A DNA stretch of 36,585 nucleotides from an uncultured Clostridium sp. (lineage in GTDB: Bacteria > Bacillota > Clostridia > TANB77 > CAG-465), in the NCBI GenBank assembly GCA_905204915.1, contig CAJLBR010000008.1:1-36585 (forward strand), written 5' to 3'. Below, piece by piece: positions 23,775-31,922 of the stretch. The translations under genes were made by a program, and so were the position numbers. Every line of letters starts with the position of its first letter. Position 1 is the first letter of the stretch. The notes under the pieces were generated by a model, which worked only from the letters and a program-made list of their open reading frames with translations, did not search any database and was not told the origin of the DNA.

Positions 23775-25211
23775 ATGAAAGATGAATATGACGTTGTTAT
23801 TGTTGGTGCGGGAATCGCTGGAATATGTGCAGCTTATGAGCTGTCATTAAAGACCAACTTGAAGATTTTACTATTGGATCAGGGAAGGCCTATCAATAGT
23901 AGAGTATGTCCTATGATAAGCAATAAAGGAAGTAACTGTGCAAATTGTGTGTCTTGCAATATAATGAAAGGCTTTGGAGGAGCTGGAAATTTTTCCGACG
24001 GTAAATATAATTTTACTACTGAATTCGGCGGATGGTTAAATCAATATATTTCAAATGACGAGGTTGAAGAACTGATTGATTATGTTGATTCCATAAACAT
24101 GAAATTTGGGGCAACTGATGAAACTTTTTCAACATCTACCAAAGAGGCAAAAGAAATCGAAAGAAAAGCACTGCAAAACGATTTGCATCTTTTACACGCA
24201 AAAGTAAAACATTTGGGAACGGAGAATAATTTGAAGATACTCAAAAATTTCTTTGAATACTTGAATGATAAAGTAGATATTGTATGCAATAAAAAGGTAG
24301 AACATATTTTGCCCAAGCATCTCTTATCAAAAAACGAAGATTCAGATAATAAACATCGGATATTGTTTGAAGATAATAGCTTCGTAAAATGTGATTTCGC
24401 AATTATTGCTCCTGGAAGATCCGGTGCTGAGTGGTTTTCCAATGAGTGTAGATCACTTGATGTAGAGCTTATAAATAATCAGATCGATATAGGTGTAAGA
24501 GTAGAACTCCCAGCAGAAGTTTTCAAAGATATAACTGAGAGTGTGTATGAGGCAAAGCTAAAGTATCGTACTAAAAAATACGGTGACATTGTAAGGACTT
24601 TTTGCATGAACCCTTATGGTCATGTTGTAGCTGAAAATGTTGACGGACTTATTACAGTTAATGGTCATAGCTACTCAGACAAAAGCTTAAGAAGTGAAAA
24701 CACTAATTTTGCTTTACTTGTTAGCAATACTTTTACTGAACCGTTTAATGATCCATATCAATACGGTAAGAGAATAGCATCTTTTTCCAATCTTTTGGGA
24801 AATGGCGTTATTGTTCAAAGATTCGGTGATCTTATAAAAGGCAGAAGAACAAATACTCACAGAATGTCAAAAAGTTTTGTAACGCCAACATTAAAGGCTT
24901 CTCCGGGAGATTTAAGTTTGGTACTTCCAAAACGTCATCTTGATAATATAATAGAGATGATATATGCACTTGATAAAATTGCACCAGGAACTGCTAATGA
25001 AGATACTTTGCTCTATGGCGTAGAAGTAAAATTTTATAGTGCAAGGCCTAAACTTACAAATGAACTTGAAATAAGTTTTGATAATAATGTATCATCTAAC
25101 CAAAATATATTTGCTATAGGAGATGGTGCAGGAGTTACAAGAGGGCTTGCTCAAGCGGGAGCTTCTGGTATTTACGTGGCACGTAGAATAATTGAGAGAG
25201 TAAAAAAATAA
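23775..25211 (+). CDS. COG2509-like FAD-dependent dehydrogenase
   Basis: The 478-residue product has an N-terminal FAD-binding GAGIAG (11-16) and an acidic-ended second strand (LLLDQGRPI), then four cysteines within residues 41-62 (CPMISNKGSNCANCVSC) before GFGGAGNFSDGKYN, which is a hallmark of the COG2509 family of uncharacterised FAD-dependent dehydrogenases. The C-terminal GDGAGVTRGLAQAGASGIYVA is the usual second FAD contact. The substrate is unknown. I chose ATG 23775, eight bases after AAGGAGGA. Codon use (more GAC, ATC, GCG, CGT) is less AT-rich than that of neighbours, suggesting transfer. It is monocistronic. Confidence 0.88.
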   Translation: MKDEYDVVIVGAGIAGICAAYELSLKTNLKILLLDQGRPINSRVCPMISNKGSNCANCVSCNIMKGFGGAGNFSDGKYNFTTEFGGWLNQYISNDEVEELIDYVDSINMKFGATDETFSTSTKEAKEIERKALQNDLHLLHAKVKHLGTENNLKILKNFFEYLNDKVDIVCNKKVEHILPKHLLSKNEDSDNKHRILFEDNSFVKCDFAIIAPGRSGAEWFSNECRSLDVELINNQIDIGVRVELPAEVFKDITESVYEAKLKYRTKKYGDIVRTFCMNPYGHVVAENVDGLITVNGHSYSDKSLRSENTNFALLVSNTFTEPFNDPYQYGKRIASFSNLLGNGVIVQRFGDLIKGRRTNTHRMSKSFVTPTLKASPGDLSLVLPKRHLDNIIEMIYALDKIAPGTANEDTLLYGVEVKFYSARPKLTNELEISFDNNVSSNQNIFAIGDGAGVTRGLAQAGASGIYVARRIIERVKK

Positions 25212-25224
25212 ATGCAAAATAACT

Positions 25225-25250
25225 AAATACCAAATACAAAATACAAAATA
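25225..25250 (+). repeat. Short tandem AAATAC/CAAATAC repeats
   Basis: Three to four imperfect copies of a 7-base AATAC(C/A)AA-type unit lie between the flavoprotein stop and the terminator. They look like simple-sequence slippage and hold no gene. Confidence 0.5.
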
Positions 25251-25258
25251 AAAAAATT

Positions 25259-25291
25259 AAAGCATGGATTTATTTCCATGCTTTATATTTT
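25259..25291 (+). terminator. Terminator after the COG2509-like gene
   Basis: AAAGCATGGA (25259-25268) pairs perfectly with TCCATGCTTT (25275-25284), then ATATTTTT. Confidence 0.85.
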
Positions 25292-25321
25292 TAAATATAT
25301 AGTTTTTTATTGAGAGATTAT

Positions 25322-25350
25322 TTGACTTTATTAACTTCAAAATATATAAT
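25322..25350 (+). promoter_or_regulatory. Promoter of the thiol-relay operon
   Basis: TTGACT at 25322-25327, a 17-base spacer and TATAAT at 25345-25350, 28 bases before the ATG at 25379. Confidence 0.7.
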
Positions 25351-25378
25351 AAATGTATAGAATTTTTAGGAGGTTTTC

Positions 25379-25621
25379 ATGATAATTAAAGTTTTAGGTT
25401 CTGTTGGATGCGTTAATTGCGAAGAACTATATAATAAATTAGATAAAATTATCAAAGAAAGAAATCTTGATATAGAACTTAAAGAAGTAACATCTATATT
25501 AGAAATAGTAAAATATAAAGTAAAAGAAATTCCAGCATTGGTAATTGATGAGAAAGTTGTATGTGAAGGAATTGTTCCATCTGATGAGGAAATTGATTGC
25601 TTTATAAATGGAAAAGTTTAA
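25379..25621 (+). CDS. Small thioredoxin-fold protein (CxxC)
   Basis: The 80-residue product is a single minimal thioredoxin/glutaredoxin-like domain. The active-site motif is Cys11-Val-Asn-Cys14 after the first strand (IIKVLGSVG), and the cis-proline is in KEIPALVI near residue 58. It matches the small redox-active disulfide protein type (thioredoxin_3-like). No signal peptide, so it acts in the cytoplasm and may pass electrons to the CcdA-like membrane protein. AGGAGG precedes the ATG. It is 13 bases from the next gene, a membrane-anchored thioredoxin. Confidence 0.85.
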   Translation: MIIKVLGSVGCVNCEELYNKLDKIIKERNLDIELKEVTSILEIVKYKVKEIPALVIDEKVVCEGIVPSDEEIDCFINGKV

Positions 25622-25634
25622 AAGGGGAGAAAAT

Positions 25635-26039
25635 ATGAAAAATAATGTAATTAAAATTATTATTGTATTAGTTGTAATAGCAATGGTTGGGGGAGTTTAT
25701 TTTATAAAACAAAATGCTAGTAGTGATTCTAAAACTCAAAGTGATAATATTTTAACAGAGAAAAAGGCTGTTAAGATGATTAATTTTGTTGCGCCAAATT
25801 GTCCTGCCTGTGTTAAAATGAAAGGGCTTATGAATGAAGTGATAGCAGAATATAGCGGAAGAGCGGAGATTGCTGAAATAGATATAATGGAAAATGAAGA
25901 AATGGGAAATAAGTATAATATAATGTATACACCAACACAAATCTTTTTTGATGAAGATGGAAATGAAATCGAAAGACATGAAGGATTTATTGGAAAAAAA
26001 GCTTTAGTTGAAAAATTATCAAGTTTAGGAGTTGAATAA
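25635..26039 (+). CDS. Membrane-anchored extracytoplasmic thioredoxin
   Basis: The 134-residue product has one N-terminal helix (about 5-24), a Ser/Lys linker and a thioredoxin domain facing outside. The active site is Cys56-Pro-Ala-Cys59 in FVAPNCPACVKMKG, and the cis-proline follows in YTPTQIFF. It would reduce or exchange disulfides on exported proteins. I chose ATG 25635, with AAAAGGGGAG upstream; the in-frame ATG at 25608 lies within the end of the preceding gene. The stop lies next to the start of the CcdA-like gene, supporting a joint pathway. Confidence 0.88.
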   Translation: MKNNVIKIIIVLVVIAMVGGVYFIKQNASSDSKTQSDNILTEKKAVKMINFVAPNCPACVKMKGLMNEVIAEYSGRAEIAEIDIMENEEMGNKYNIMYTPTQIFFDEDGNEIERHEGFIGKKALVEKLSSLGVE

Positions 26040-26040
26040 T

Positions 26041-26730
26041 ATGTTTGATATATTAGAAAATATGTCTATGGTTATTTCGAATAACTTATACATTGCTCCA
26101 TTTGTATGCCTTGTAGCTGGTCTTTTATCTGCACTTTTACCATGTTCACTTACTCAACTTCCACTACTTATAGCTTATCTTGGTGGATATGAGAGTGATA
26201 ATAAGAAAAAATCAGTTAAATATTCTATCTTTTATGCAATAGGAAATTCGGTGGCATTTATAGTTTTAGGACTACTATCTGCTCTAATAGGAAAAAGTTT
26301 TAGCATACTTAGTAAAAAAATATATATAATTTTAGGAATTTTAATGATAATCATATTTTTACAAATGATTAATGTTATAAATATAATTCCAAAAGGATTA
26401 AAAAAGCCGACTACAGATAAAAAAGGAGCATTAGGAGCTCTCATTTTGGGAATTATAGGTGGATTTTTTACATCACCTTGTACGACTCCTGTTTTACTTG
26501 CAATTTTATCATATGTTGTATCTACTCAAAATATAATTTTAGGTGCAATTATGTTGCTATTTTATTCAATAGGAAATGGAATAGTATTAGTAGTTGTTGG
26601 AAGTTCCTTAAAAATAGCTGATAAACTTTCATCATCAAGTAAAATGTTAGTAGTAGGAAAAATAATTAATGCAATACTTGCAATTTTAATATTGGCACTA
26701 GGGCTATATTTATTATATCTTGGATTTTAA
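26041..26730 (+). CDS. CcdA/DsbD-type membrane thiol transporter
   Basis: The 229-residue product has six membrane helices. The paired-cysteine motifs of the CcdA family are LLPCSLTQLP (Cys35) and FFTSPCTTP (Cys146), one in each helical half. Such proteins carry reducing equivalents from cytoplasmic thioredoxin to outside partners. Start at ATG 26041, one base after the thioredoxin stop, with AGGAGTT upstream; the TTG at 26032 is less likely. It is the last gene of a three-gene set holding the cytoplasmic donor, the exported acceptor and the membrane carrier. Confidence 0.88.
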   Translation: MFDILENMSMVISNNLYIAPFVCLVAGLLSALLPCSLTQLPLLIAYLGGYESDNKKKSVKYSIFYAIGNSVAFIVLGLLSALIGKSFSILSKKIYIILGILMIIIFLQMINVINIIPKGLKKPTTDKKGALGALILGIIGGFFTSPCTTPVLLAILSYVVSTQNIILGAIMLLFYSIGNGIVLVVVGSSLKIADKLSSSSKMLVVGKIINAILAILILALGLYLLYLGF

Positions 26731-26751
26731 TTAAAGTAACTTTGACACGTA

Positions 26752-26760
26752 TGATATAAT
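26752..26760 (+). promoter_or_regulatory. Extended -10 promoter of the HAD gene
   Basis: TGATATAAT, 50 bases before the ATG at 26811. The TTGACA seven bases before it (26742-26747) is too close to be its -35. Confidence 0.5.
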
Positions 26761-26810
26761 ATAGCTGTGTATATAGGATTACACTTATCAAATTTGAAAG
26801 GTGAGTTTTT

Positions 26811-27530
26811 ATGGAAAATAATTTGAAAAATAAGAAGGTTTTTATTTTTGACCTTGACGGCACTCTTGTTGATTCAACTTCCTCATGGGACTTAGTCGAT
26901 AGTGAAGTTATAAAACTTGGAGGAGGAAGTCCTCGAGAATATATTAAAGAGGAAAGAGATAAGATACTGACTATCGCTGGAAATAAAAATCCATACAGAG
27001 TGTACGAAAAATATCTGATTGATAGCTATGGTTTAAAATTTACTCCAGAAGAAATTGCTAAAGCAAGACATGATATATCAAAGTGTGTAACTACTTATAT
27101 AGAACTCAAATCAGGTGCAGCCGAAATATTGAAATTTTTAAAATCAAAGAAAAAGGGGTTGGCCCTTGCTACTTTAAGCAGCAGAGAAATTTACGAGGTA
27201 TATTGTAATGAAAATCAAAATATTATGAGCAATATAAACTTTGAACTTATTTTTGGAGAGAATGTTCTTACACATGAGGATGTAAAATTTAACAAACCAG
27301 ATCCTGAAATTTACTTTAGAGCAAGAGCAAAATTTGAAGGGATTTATGTGAGTCAGATGCTTGTAATAGAAGATTCTGTAATTGGTATTGAGTCTGCACG
27401 AGCAGCTGGTATTGAAGTTGTCGGTATATGCGATACACAAAGTGAAAGAGAAAAAATGCTTATAAAAAATAAGGCAAATTATATTTTTCCAAGCTTGGAA
27501 GATCTTCTTAAAGAATTAAAGAAAAAATAA
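26811..27530 (+). CDS. HAD-superfamily phosphatase, beta-phosphoglucomutase-like
   Basis: The 239-residue product carries the HAD motif I FDLDGTLVDS (Asp14 nucleophile, Asp16), motif II in ATLSS, motif III in the KFNKPDPEIY region and motif IV in VIEDSVIGIESARAAG. A helical cap is inserted after motif I (about 20-100). It would dephosphorylate a small phosphorylated metabolite; substrate cannot be predicted. GAAAGGTGAG precedes the ATG. It is monocistronic and ends in a bidirectional terminator shared with asd. Confidence 0.9.
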   Translation: MENNLKNKKVFIFDLDGTLVDSTSSWDLVDSEVIKLGGGSPREYIKEERDKILTIAGNKNPYRVYEKYLIDSYGLKFTPEEIAKARHDISKCVTTYIELKSGAAEILKFLKSKKKGLALATLSSREIYEVYCNENQNIMSNINFELIFGENVLTHEDVKFNKPDPEIYFRARAKFEGIYVSQMLVIEDSVIGIESARAAGIEVVGICDTQSEREKMLIKNKANYIFPSLEDLLKELKKK

Positions 27531-27535
27531 TAATT

Positions 27536-27568
27536 AAAAGGACTTGAGTTTTATTTCAAGTCCTTTTT
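27536..27568. terminator. Bidirectional terminator between HAD gene and asd
   Basis: AAAAGGACTTGA (27536-27547) pairs perfectly with TCAAGTCCTTTT (27556-27567). The asd stop codon is in the right arm. Confidence 0.85.
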
Positions 27569-28548
27569 TCAACTAATTTTTGTAGTATTTGTATAGCGTT
27601 TGTTGCAGCCCCTTTTCTAATATTATCTGCTACAACCCATAAATGCAAGCCATTCTCAACAGAAAAATCTCTTCTAACTCTTCCTACAAATACTTCATCT
27701 TTTTCAGTAGCAAATGCTGCAAGTGGATAAATTTCTCGTCCTGGGTCGTCAAGTAGTGCAATAGACTCAGATTTTGCAAGTAGTAGTTTTACATCCTCTA
27801 TATTGAATTCACTTTCTAATTGTACATCAATACACTCACTATGTGAATTTAATACAGGAACTCTAACACATGTAGCACTTACTTTTAATTCGGGTATTTC
27901 TAAAATTTTTCGTGTCTCTTCTATCATTTTCATTTCCTCTTTAGTATAATCATTTTCTAGAAAAACATCTATTTGTGGAATACAGTTATTGTATATTTTA
28001 TAAGGAAATTTTTTGGCATCTTCGCCTTTTGATGTATTTATAAAATCATCTATTCCAGATTTTCCAGCACCTGAAACAGCTTGATATGTTGAATAAAGTA
28101 CTCTTTTAATTCCATATTTTTCTTGTAATGGTTTTAGTGCTACAACAGCTTGAATTGTAGAACAATTAGGATTTGCAATTATTCCATGATTATCAAAAAT
28201 TCTATTACTATTTACTTCTGGAACAACAAGTGGAACATTGTTATCCATTCTAAAAGCACTACTATTATCAATTACTACTGTCCCCTGGCTAGCTGCAAGT
28301 GGTGCAAATTTTTTACTTGTAGTAGCACCTGCAGAAAAGAGAGCAAAATTAAATCTATTATTATCAAATGATGTTTCTGATAATTCTTCAACAATATAGT
28401 CTTTATTAAAAAATTTTATAGTTTTTCCAGCAGATTTTTTTGAAGCAAATAATGTATAGTTAAATTCACTAAGATTTCTTTCTTCAAGTACTTTCAAAAA
28501 GGTTCTACCCACTAATCCAGTAGCCCCAACAATTGCTATATTAATCAT
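27556..28548 (-). CDS. asd: Aspartate-semialdehyde dehydrogenase
   Basis: The 330-residue product catalyses NADPH-dependent reduction of aspartyl phosphate to aspartate semialdehyde, the branch point to lysine/diaminopimelate, threonine and methionine. The nucleotide-binding loop is GATGLVG (8-14), the catalytic Cys129 is in NPNCSTIQ, and the QAVSGAGKSG and HSECIDVQ segments are present. I chose the ATG at 28548, with GAGGTG upstream; the ATG at 28563 lies in the leader. That ribosome-binding site lies inside a terminator-like hairpin (28554-28577), so expression may be limited. Confidence 0.93.
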   Translation of the reverse strand: MINIAIVGATGLVGRTFLKVLEERNLSEFNYTLFASKKSAGKTIKFFNKDYIVEELSETSFDNNRFNFALFSAGATTSKKFAPLAASQGTVVIDNSSAFRMDNNVPLVVPEVNSNRIFDNHGIIANPNCSTIQAVVALKPLQEKYGIKRVLYSTYQAVSGAGKSGIDDFINTSKGEDAKKFPYKIYNNCIPQIDVFLENDYTKEEMKMIEETRKILEIPELKVSATCVRVPVLNSHSECIDVQLESEFNIEDVKLLLAKSESIALLDDPGREIYPLAAFATEKDEVFVGRVRRDFSVENGLHLWVVADNIRKGAATNAIQILQKLVEKRT

Positions 28549-28549
28549 A

Positions 28550-28577
28550 AAAAAACACCTCATAAAAATATATGAGA
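28550..28577 (-). terminator. Terminator-like hairpin overlapping the asd ribosome-binding site
   Basis: On the minus strand AACATCTCAT pairs with ATGAGGTGTT (one G-U pair), and seven T follow directly before the asd ATG. The right arm contains GAGGTG. It ends the upstream PF06541 gene and could also mask the asd start. Confidence 0.65.
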
Positions 28578-28588
28578 TGTTTTATTTA

Positions 28589-29194
28589 TTAATTCATTTC
28601 TGGATGAACTAATTTGTATAATATTTCGGAATTTCCAGTAATCTTGTATACTGACATAGCAAAATCACCAATAAAAATACATAGTATAATAATTGCAAAT
28701 CTTTTTTCTAAGTGCTTTGGCAGAAATGAAATTATTTTTAGTAGAATTGGTTGAATAAAAAATACATATATAGTTCCAAGAATTCCCCAACCAATTAGTA
28801 TTGGAACAGTTGTATAATGCAATATTTCAAGGAATTTACCATCATAATTCCACATTTCTATATTAAAAATGTACTTAAATCCAAGCCCACATAAAAGTTC
28901 AAATGCACCAAGAACTATTGAGGCTGTAAAGAATGCATAAGTAATATATTGCTTTTCTCTTTTTAAATTATAAAATAGAAGATACATAATAACGCCACCA
29001 AATCCGTATATTGGACAATATGGTCCGTATAACATACCTCTGGATACGATTTTACCAACTACTAAGTAACAATATCCAACTTCTACAAAATAGCCGATTA
29101 CAGAACAAATGGCAAAGATGTATACCATTTCAAAGAATGAAAAGCTCTTTCCATTTTTTCTTCCCTCAGCAGCTACAACTAATTTATCTTTCAT
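28589..29194 (-). CDS. PF06541 membrane protein, short form
   Basis: The 201-residue product has five helices and the family hallmark SRGMLYGPYCPIYGFGG near residue 51. It is a paralog of the protein at 21508-22326 but lacks its coiled-coil tail. The start follows AAAGGTGG. It lies between the RluA gene (21 bases upstream on the same strand) and asd, and probably shares the RluA transcript. The transporter label of the family is not supported by any adjacent ATPase. Confidence 0.8.
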   Translation of the reverse strand: MKDKLVVAAEGRKNGKSFSFFEMVYIFAICSVIGYFVEVGYCYLVVGKIVSRGMLYGPYCPIYGFGGVIMYLLFYNLKREKQYITYAFFTASIVLGAFELLCGLGFKYIFNIEMWNYDGKFLEILHYTTVPILIGWGILGTIYVFFIQPILLKIISFLPKHLEKRFAIIILCIFIGDFAMSVYKITGNSEILYKLVHPEMN

Positions 29195-29215
29195 TTAACC
29201 ACCTTTACTCTAATA

Positions 29216-30118
29216 TTATATATTAAAAAAGTTATCTATATAATTTTTATTTAATGAAATAGTTTTATTATTTAAATATGAAAGTGGAGAAGTATTATCA
29301 AAGTTAAAGCTATATTTGTATGCTAATAATAATTGCTTGTACTTCTTAAATTTTTTATTTATCTCATTTCTTCCATATTTTGAATCACCTATTATTGGGT
29401 GTGATATACTACTAAAACAAGCTCTAATTTGATGTGTCTTTCCAGTTAAGATTTTTACATTTAAAATTGAATAATTTTTTTCTTTATTTTCTTTTATTAC
29501 AGAATACTCAGTTATTGCTTTCATACTTCCTTTAATGTTGGAACTACATATTTTAGAAAAGCCATTTTTTCTATCTGTAATTATATATTGGTTTAGTATA
29601 TCTTTCTTTTTTTCTAAAATTCCATCAACACAAGCAAGATATTCTTTATTTATATTTGAGTTCTTAAAGGCCTCAAACATCACATCATATAACGAATATT
29701 TTTTACAAAAGATAACAATTCCTGCAGTATTTCTATCTAATCTATGACAGATAAAAGAATCTTTATATATTTTTTTGACTAAGTCTTCTAAAGTTGGTTC
29801 TATATTTTCTGATGTATTTTTATTATCCTCATTATTAGAAAGAAGGCCCTGTGGTTTAAATACAAAAAGAACGTTATCGTCTTCATAAATAATATCTATT
29901 TTGTGTGGTAAATTAAAAAGATATTCATCTGATATATATATGTCCAGGATATCACCTGACTTTAACATAATATCTTTCGATATCCTTTTGGAATTAACCT
30001 TTATATCTTTATTTCTTAAAGCTTTAAAAAAAACATTTTTTGAAAGAGAAGGATACTTTTCAAATATAACTTTAGAAAGTGCCTTTTCTTTACTTATATT
30101 TACATTAATCGACCTCAT
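29216..30118 (-). CDS. RluA-family 23S/tRNA pseudouridine synthase
   Basis: The 300-residue product has an N-terminal S4-like RNA-binding domain (about 15-65, LRNKDIKVNSKRI) and a pseudouridine synthase domain with catalytic Asp in HRLDRNTAGIVIF near residue 130, then KTHQIRACFSSISHPIIGDSKYG. It would isomerise uridines in rRNA or tRNA. Two in-frame ATGs exist (30133 and 30118), and neither has a Shine-Dalgarno site. The promoter TATAAT at 30130-30125 places the first inside the promoter and the second at the predicted transcript start. I therefore prefer 30118, a leaderless start. Confidence 0.85.
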   Translation of the reverse strand: MRSINVNISKEKALSKVIFEKYPSLSKNVFFKALRNKDIKVNSKRISKDIMLKSGDILDIYISDEYLFNLPHKIDIIYEDDNVLFVFKPQGLLSNNEDNKNTSENIEPTLEDLVKKIYKDSFICHRLDRNTAGIVIFCKKYSLYDVMFEAFKNSNINKEYLACVDGILEKKKDILNQYIITDRKNGFSKICSSNIKGSMKAITEYSVIKENKEKNYSILNVKILTGKTHQIRACFSSISHPIIGDSKYGRNEINKKFKKYKQLLLAYKYSFNFDNTSPLSYLNNKTISLNKNYIDNFFNI

Positions 30119-30124
30119 AATATT

Positions 30125-30153
30125 ATTATACATTTTTTTGAATAAAAAATCAA
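30125..30153 (-). promoter_or_regulatory. RluA-gene promoter (leaderless arrangement)
   Basis: On the minus strand TTGATT (30153-30148), a 17-base spacer and TATAAT (30130-30125). The predicted +1 falls at about 30118, the A of the preferred ATG. Confidence 0.6.
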
Positions 30154-30258
30154 TAAAAACTTGAAATATTAGGTAAAAACTAGTGAAAAGTTTACAATTC
30201 TATGGATTTGTATAGAATAAAAAGTATAGATTTTTTTGTAGCTAAATGTTATTTAATA

Positions 30259-30267
30259 TGATATAAT
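30259..30267 (+). promoter_or_regulatory. Extended -10 promoter of the cellulase gene
   Basis: TGATATAAT, ending 27 bases before the ATG at 30295; no good -35 is visible at the right distance. Confidence 0.5.
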
Positions 30268-30294
30268 CATGTAAAAAGATTGGTGGGGTATATT

Positions 30295-31761
30295 ATGAAG
30301 TTTAATTTAAAACAGGTTATATTAATATTGGTTGTACTTCTAGTATTTATTTCTTTTGGAGTTTTAGTAATCTACCAAAAAAAGAAAGCGGAAAATAAAC
30401 CAGAAATTCCAGAAGTAGAAATATATGAAGAAGAAAGTAAAGTAGAGTGTAACTTAGAAAATTTAGTTGAAGTGGAAGTAAACGGAAAAGAAAAATGGCA
30501 AGAAGATGGAAGAAATGTGCAAAAATTTGAAGTTCAAATAAAAAACAATAAAGAAGAAAAAATTACTAATTGGAAACTAGAATTTTTGCTTGAACAAGCA
30601 GTAGGAATTAAAAGTTTTTGGAATAGTAATGTTGAAATAAATTCTAATAATATAGAAGTATTACCAGTTAATTATAATTTAGAAATTTTACCTCAAAATA
30701 GTGTTCAATTTGGAATTATAATTTCTTACGATAATGATATAGACTTAAACAATTATAAATTATATTCTGATGATAAAGAAATAACATTACAAGAGTGTAT
30801 AAATTTAGAAGAAAAGGTGGAAAATGTGGATAAAGTTAATAAAATAGATGACAATACTCCAGTTGGAAAGCATGGTAAGTTATCTGTTAATGGTAAAGAT
30901 TTAGTAGACAAAGATGGCAACAATTTTTTACTTAGAGGTGTTAGTACACATGGAATTGCTTGGTATCCGGAATATGTAAATGAAGATACATTTAGAACCC
31001 TAAGAGACGATTTTAATGCTAATGTTGTACGTTTAGCTCTTTATTCTGATAAGAGCGCAGGATATACAAAATCATTGCATTCTAAAATTGATGATGGAGT
31101 AAAATATGCAACCGATCTAGGAATGTATGTTATTATAGATTGGCATATTTTAAGTGATAATAATCCTAATATAAATAAAGAAGACGCAATAAGCTTTTTT
31201 GAAGAAATGTCTTCCAAGTATAAAGATAATGTAAATGTAATTTATGAAATTTGTAATGAGCCTAACGGAAGCACTTCATGGAAAAATGATATAAAACCAT
31301 ATGCTGAAGAATTGATACAAGTAATCAGAAAAAATGATAGTGATGCAATAATAATTGTTGGAACACCAACCTGGTGTCAAGATGTCGATAAAGTTTCAGT
31401 AGATAAAATTGAAAATCAAAAAAATATAATGTATGCACTACATTTTTATGCTGACACACATAGAGATGATTTAAGACAAAAGTTACAAGTGGCCTTATCA
31501 AATAATTTGCCAGTTTTTGTTAGTGAATTTGGAATTTGTGATGCATCTGGAAATGGAAATATAAATATAAGTGAAGCAAATAAATGGATTGAAGTATTAA
31601 AAGAAAATAATATAAGCTTCGTATGTTGGAATTTATCTAATAAAGCTGAATCTTCTTCAATTTTAGCTTCAGGAACTACTAAAATTAGTAATTTTACAAA
31701 TGAAGACTTGTCTGAATGTGGAAAATGGCTGAAAGCTACTTTAAATAATATAAAAGATTAA
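30295..31761 (+). CDS. Membrane-anchored CBM2-like plus GH5 cellulase
   Basis: The 488-residue product has an uncleaved-looking N-terminal helix (about 5-27), a CBM2-like beta domain (about 55-150; ITNWKLEFLL, the FWN segment and VQFGIIIS), a short linker, and a glycoside hydrolase family 5 domain (about 190-485). Catalytic residues are Glu322 in YEICNEPNG and Glu411 in VFVSEFGICD; WHI after the IIIDWH strand is also typical. It would cut beta-1,4-glucans at the cell surface. I chose ATG 30295 behind GGTGGGG, not the TTG at 30280. No other glycan-degrading genes adjoin it. Confidence 0.88.
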   Translation: MKFNLKQVILILVVLLVFISFGVLVIYQKKKAENKPEIPEVEIYEEESKVECNLENLVEVEVNGKEKWQEDGRNVQKFEVQIKNNKEEKITNWKLEFLLEQAVGIKSFWNSNVEINSNNIEVLPVNYNLEILPQNSVQFGIIISYDNDIDLNNYKLYSDDKEITLQECINLEEKVENVDKVNKIDDNTPVGKHGKLSVNGKDLVDKDGNNFLLRGVSTHGIAWYPEYVNEDTFRTLRDDFNANVVRLALYSDKSAGYTKSLHSKIDDGVKYATDLGMYVIIDWHILSDNNPNINKEDAISFFEEMSSKYKDNVNVIYEICNEPNGSTSWKNDIKPYAEELIQVIRKNDSDAIIIVGTPTWCQDVDKVSVDKIENQKNIMYALHFYADTHRDDLRQKLQVALSNNLPVFVSEFGICDASGNGNINISEANKWIEVLKENNISFVCWNLSNKAESSSILASGTTKISNFTNEDLSECGKWLKATLNNIKD

Positions 31762-31780
31762 ATATATGTTTAAAATTTTA

Positions 31781-31824
31781 GATAAATAATATAACTTCTT
31801 TAGTGTATTATTTATCTTTTTTTA
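31781..31824 (+). terminator. Terminator after the cellulase
   Basis: GATAAATAATA (31781-31791) pairs perfectly with TATTATTTATC (31806-31816), followed by a T run. Confidence 0.8.
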
Positions 31825-31863
31825 TCTAAAGTTGTCATAAATATAGATTTATTAGTCAAAGTA

Positions 31864-31872
31864 TGGTATAAT
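31864..31872 (+). promoter_or_regulatory. Extended -10 promoter of the nucleoside kinase
   Basis: TGGTATAAT, ending 50 bases before the ATG at 31923; no clear -35. Confidence 0.5.
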
Positions 31873-31922
31873 GTAAGTTACATAAAAATTAAAATCCAAA
31901 TTTAATAATAGGAGGAACAAAT

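Noticed and set aside
25225..25250. Short AAATAC-type repeats as a possible CRISPR fragment
   Set aside because: Units are 7 bases with no spacers and lie in simple AT-rich sequence; no cas gene is nearby.
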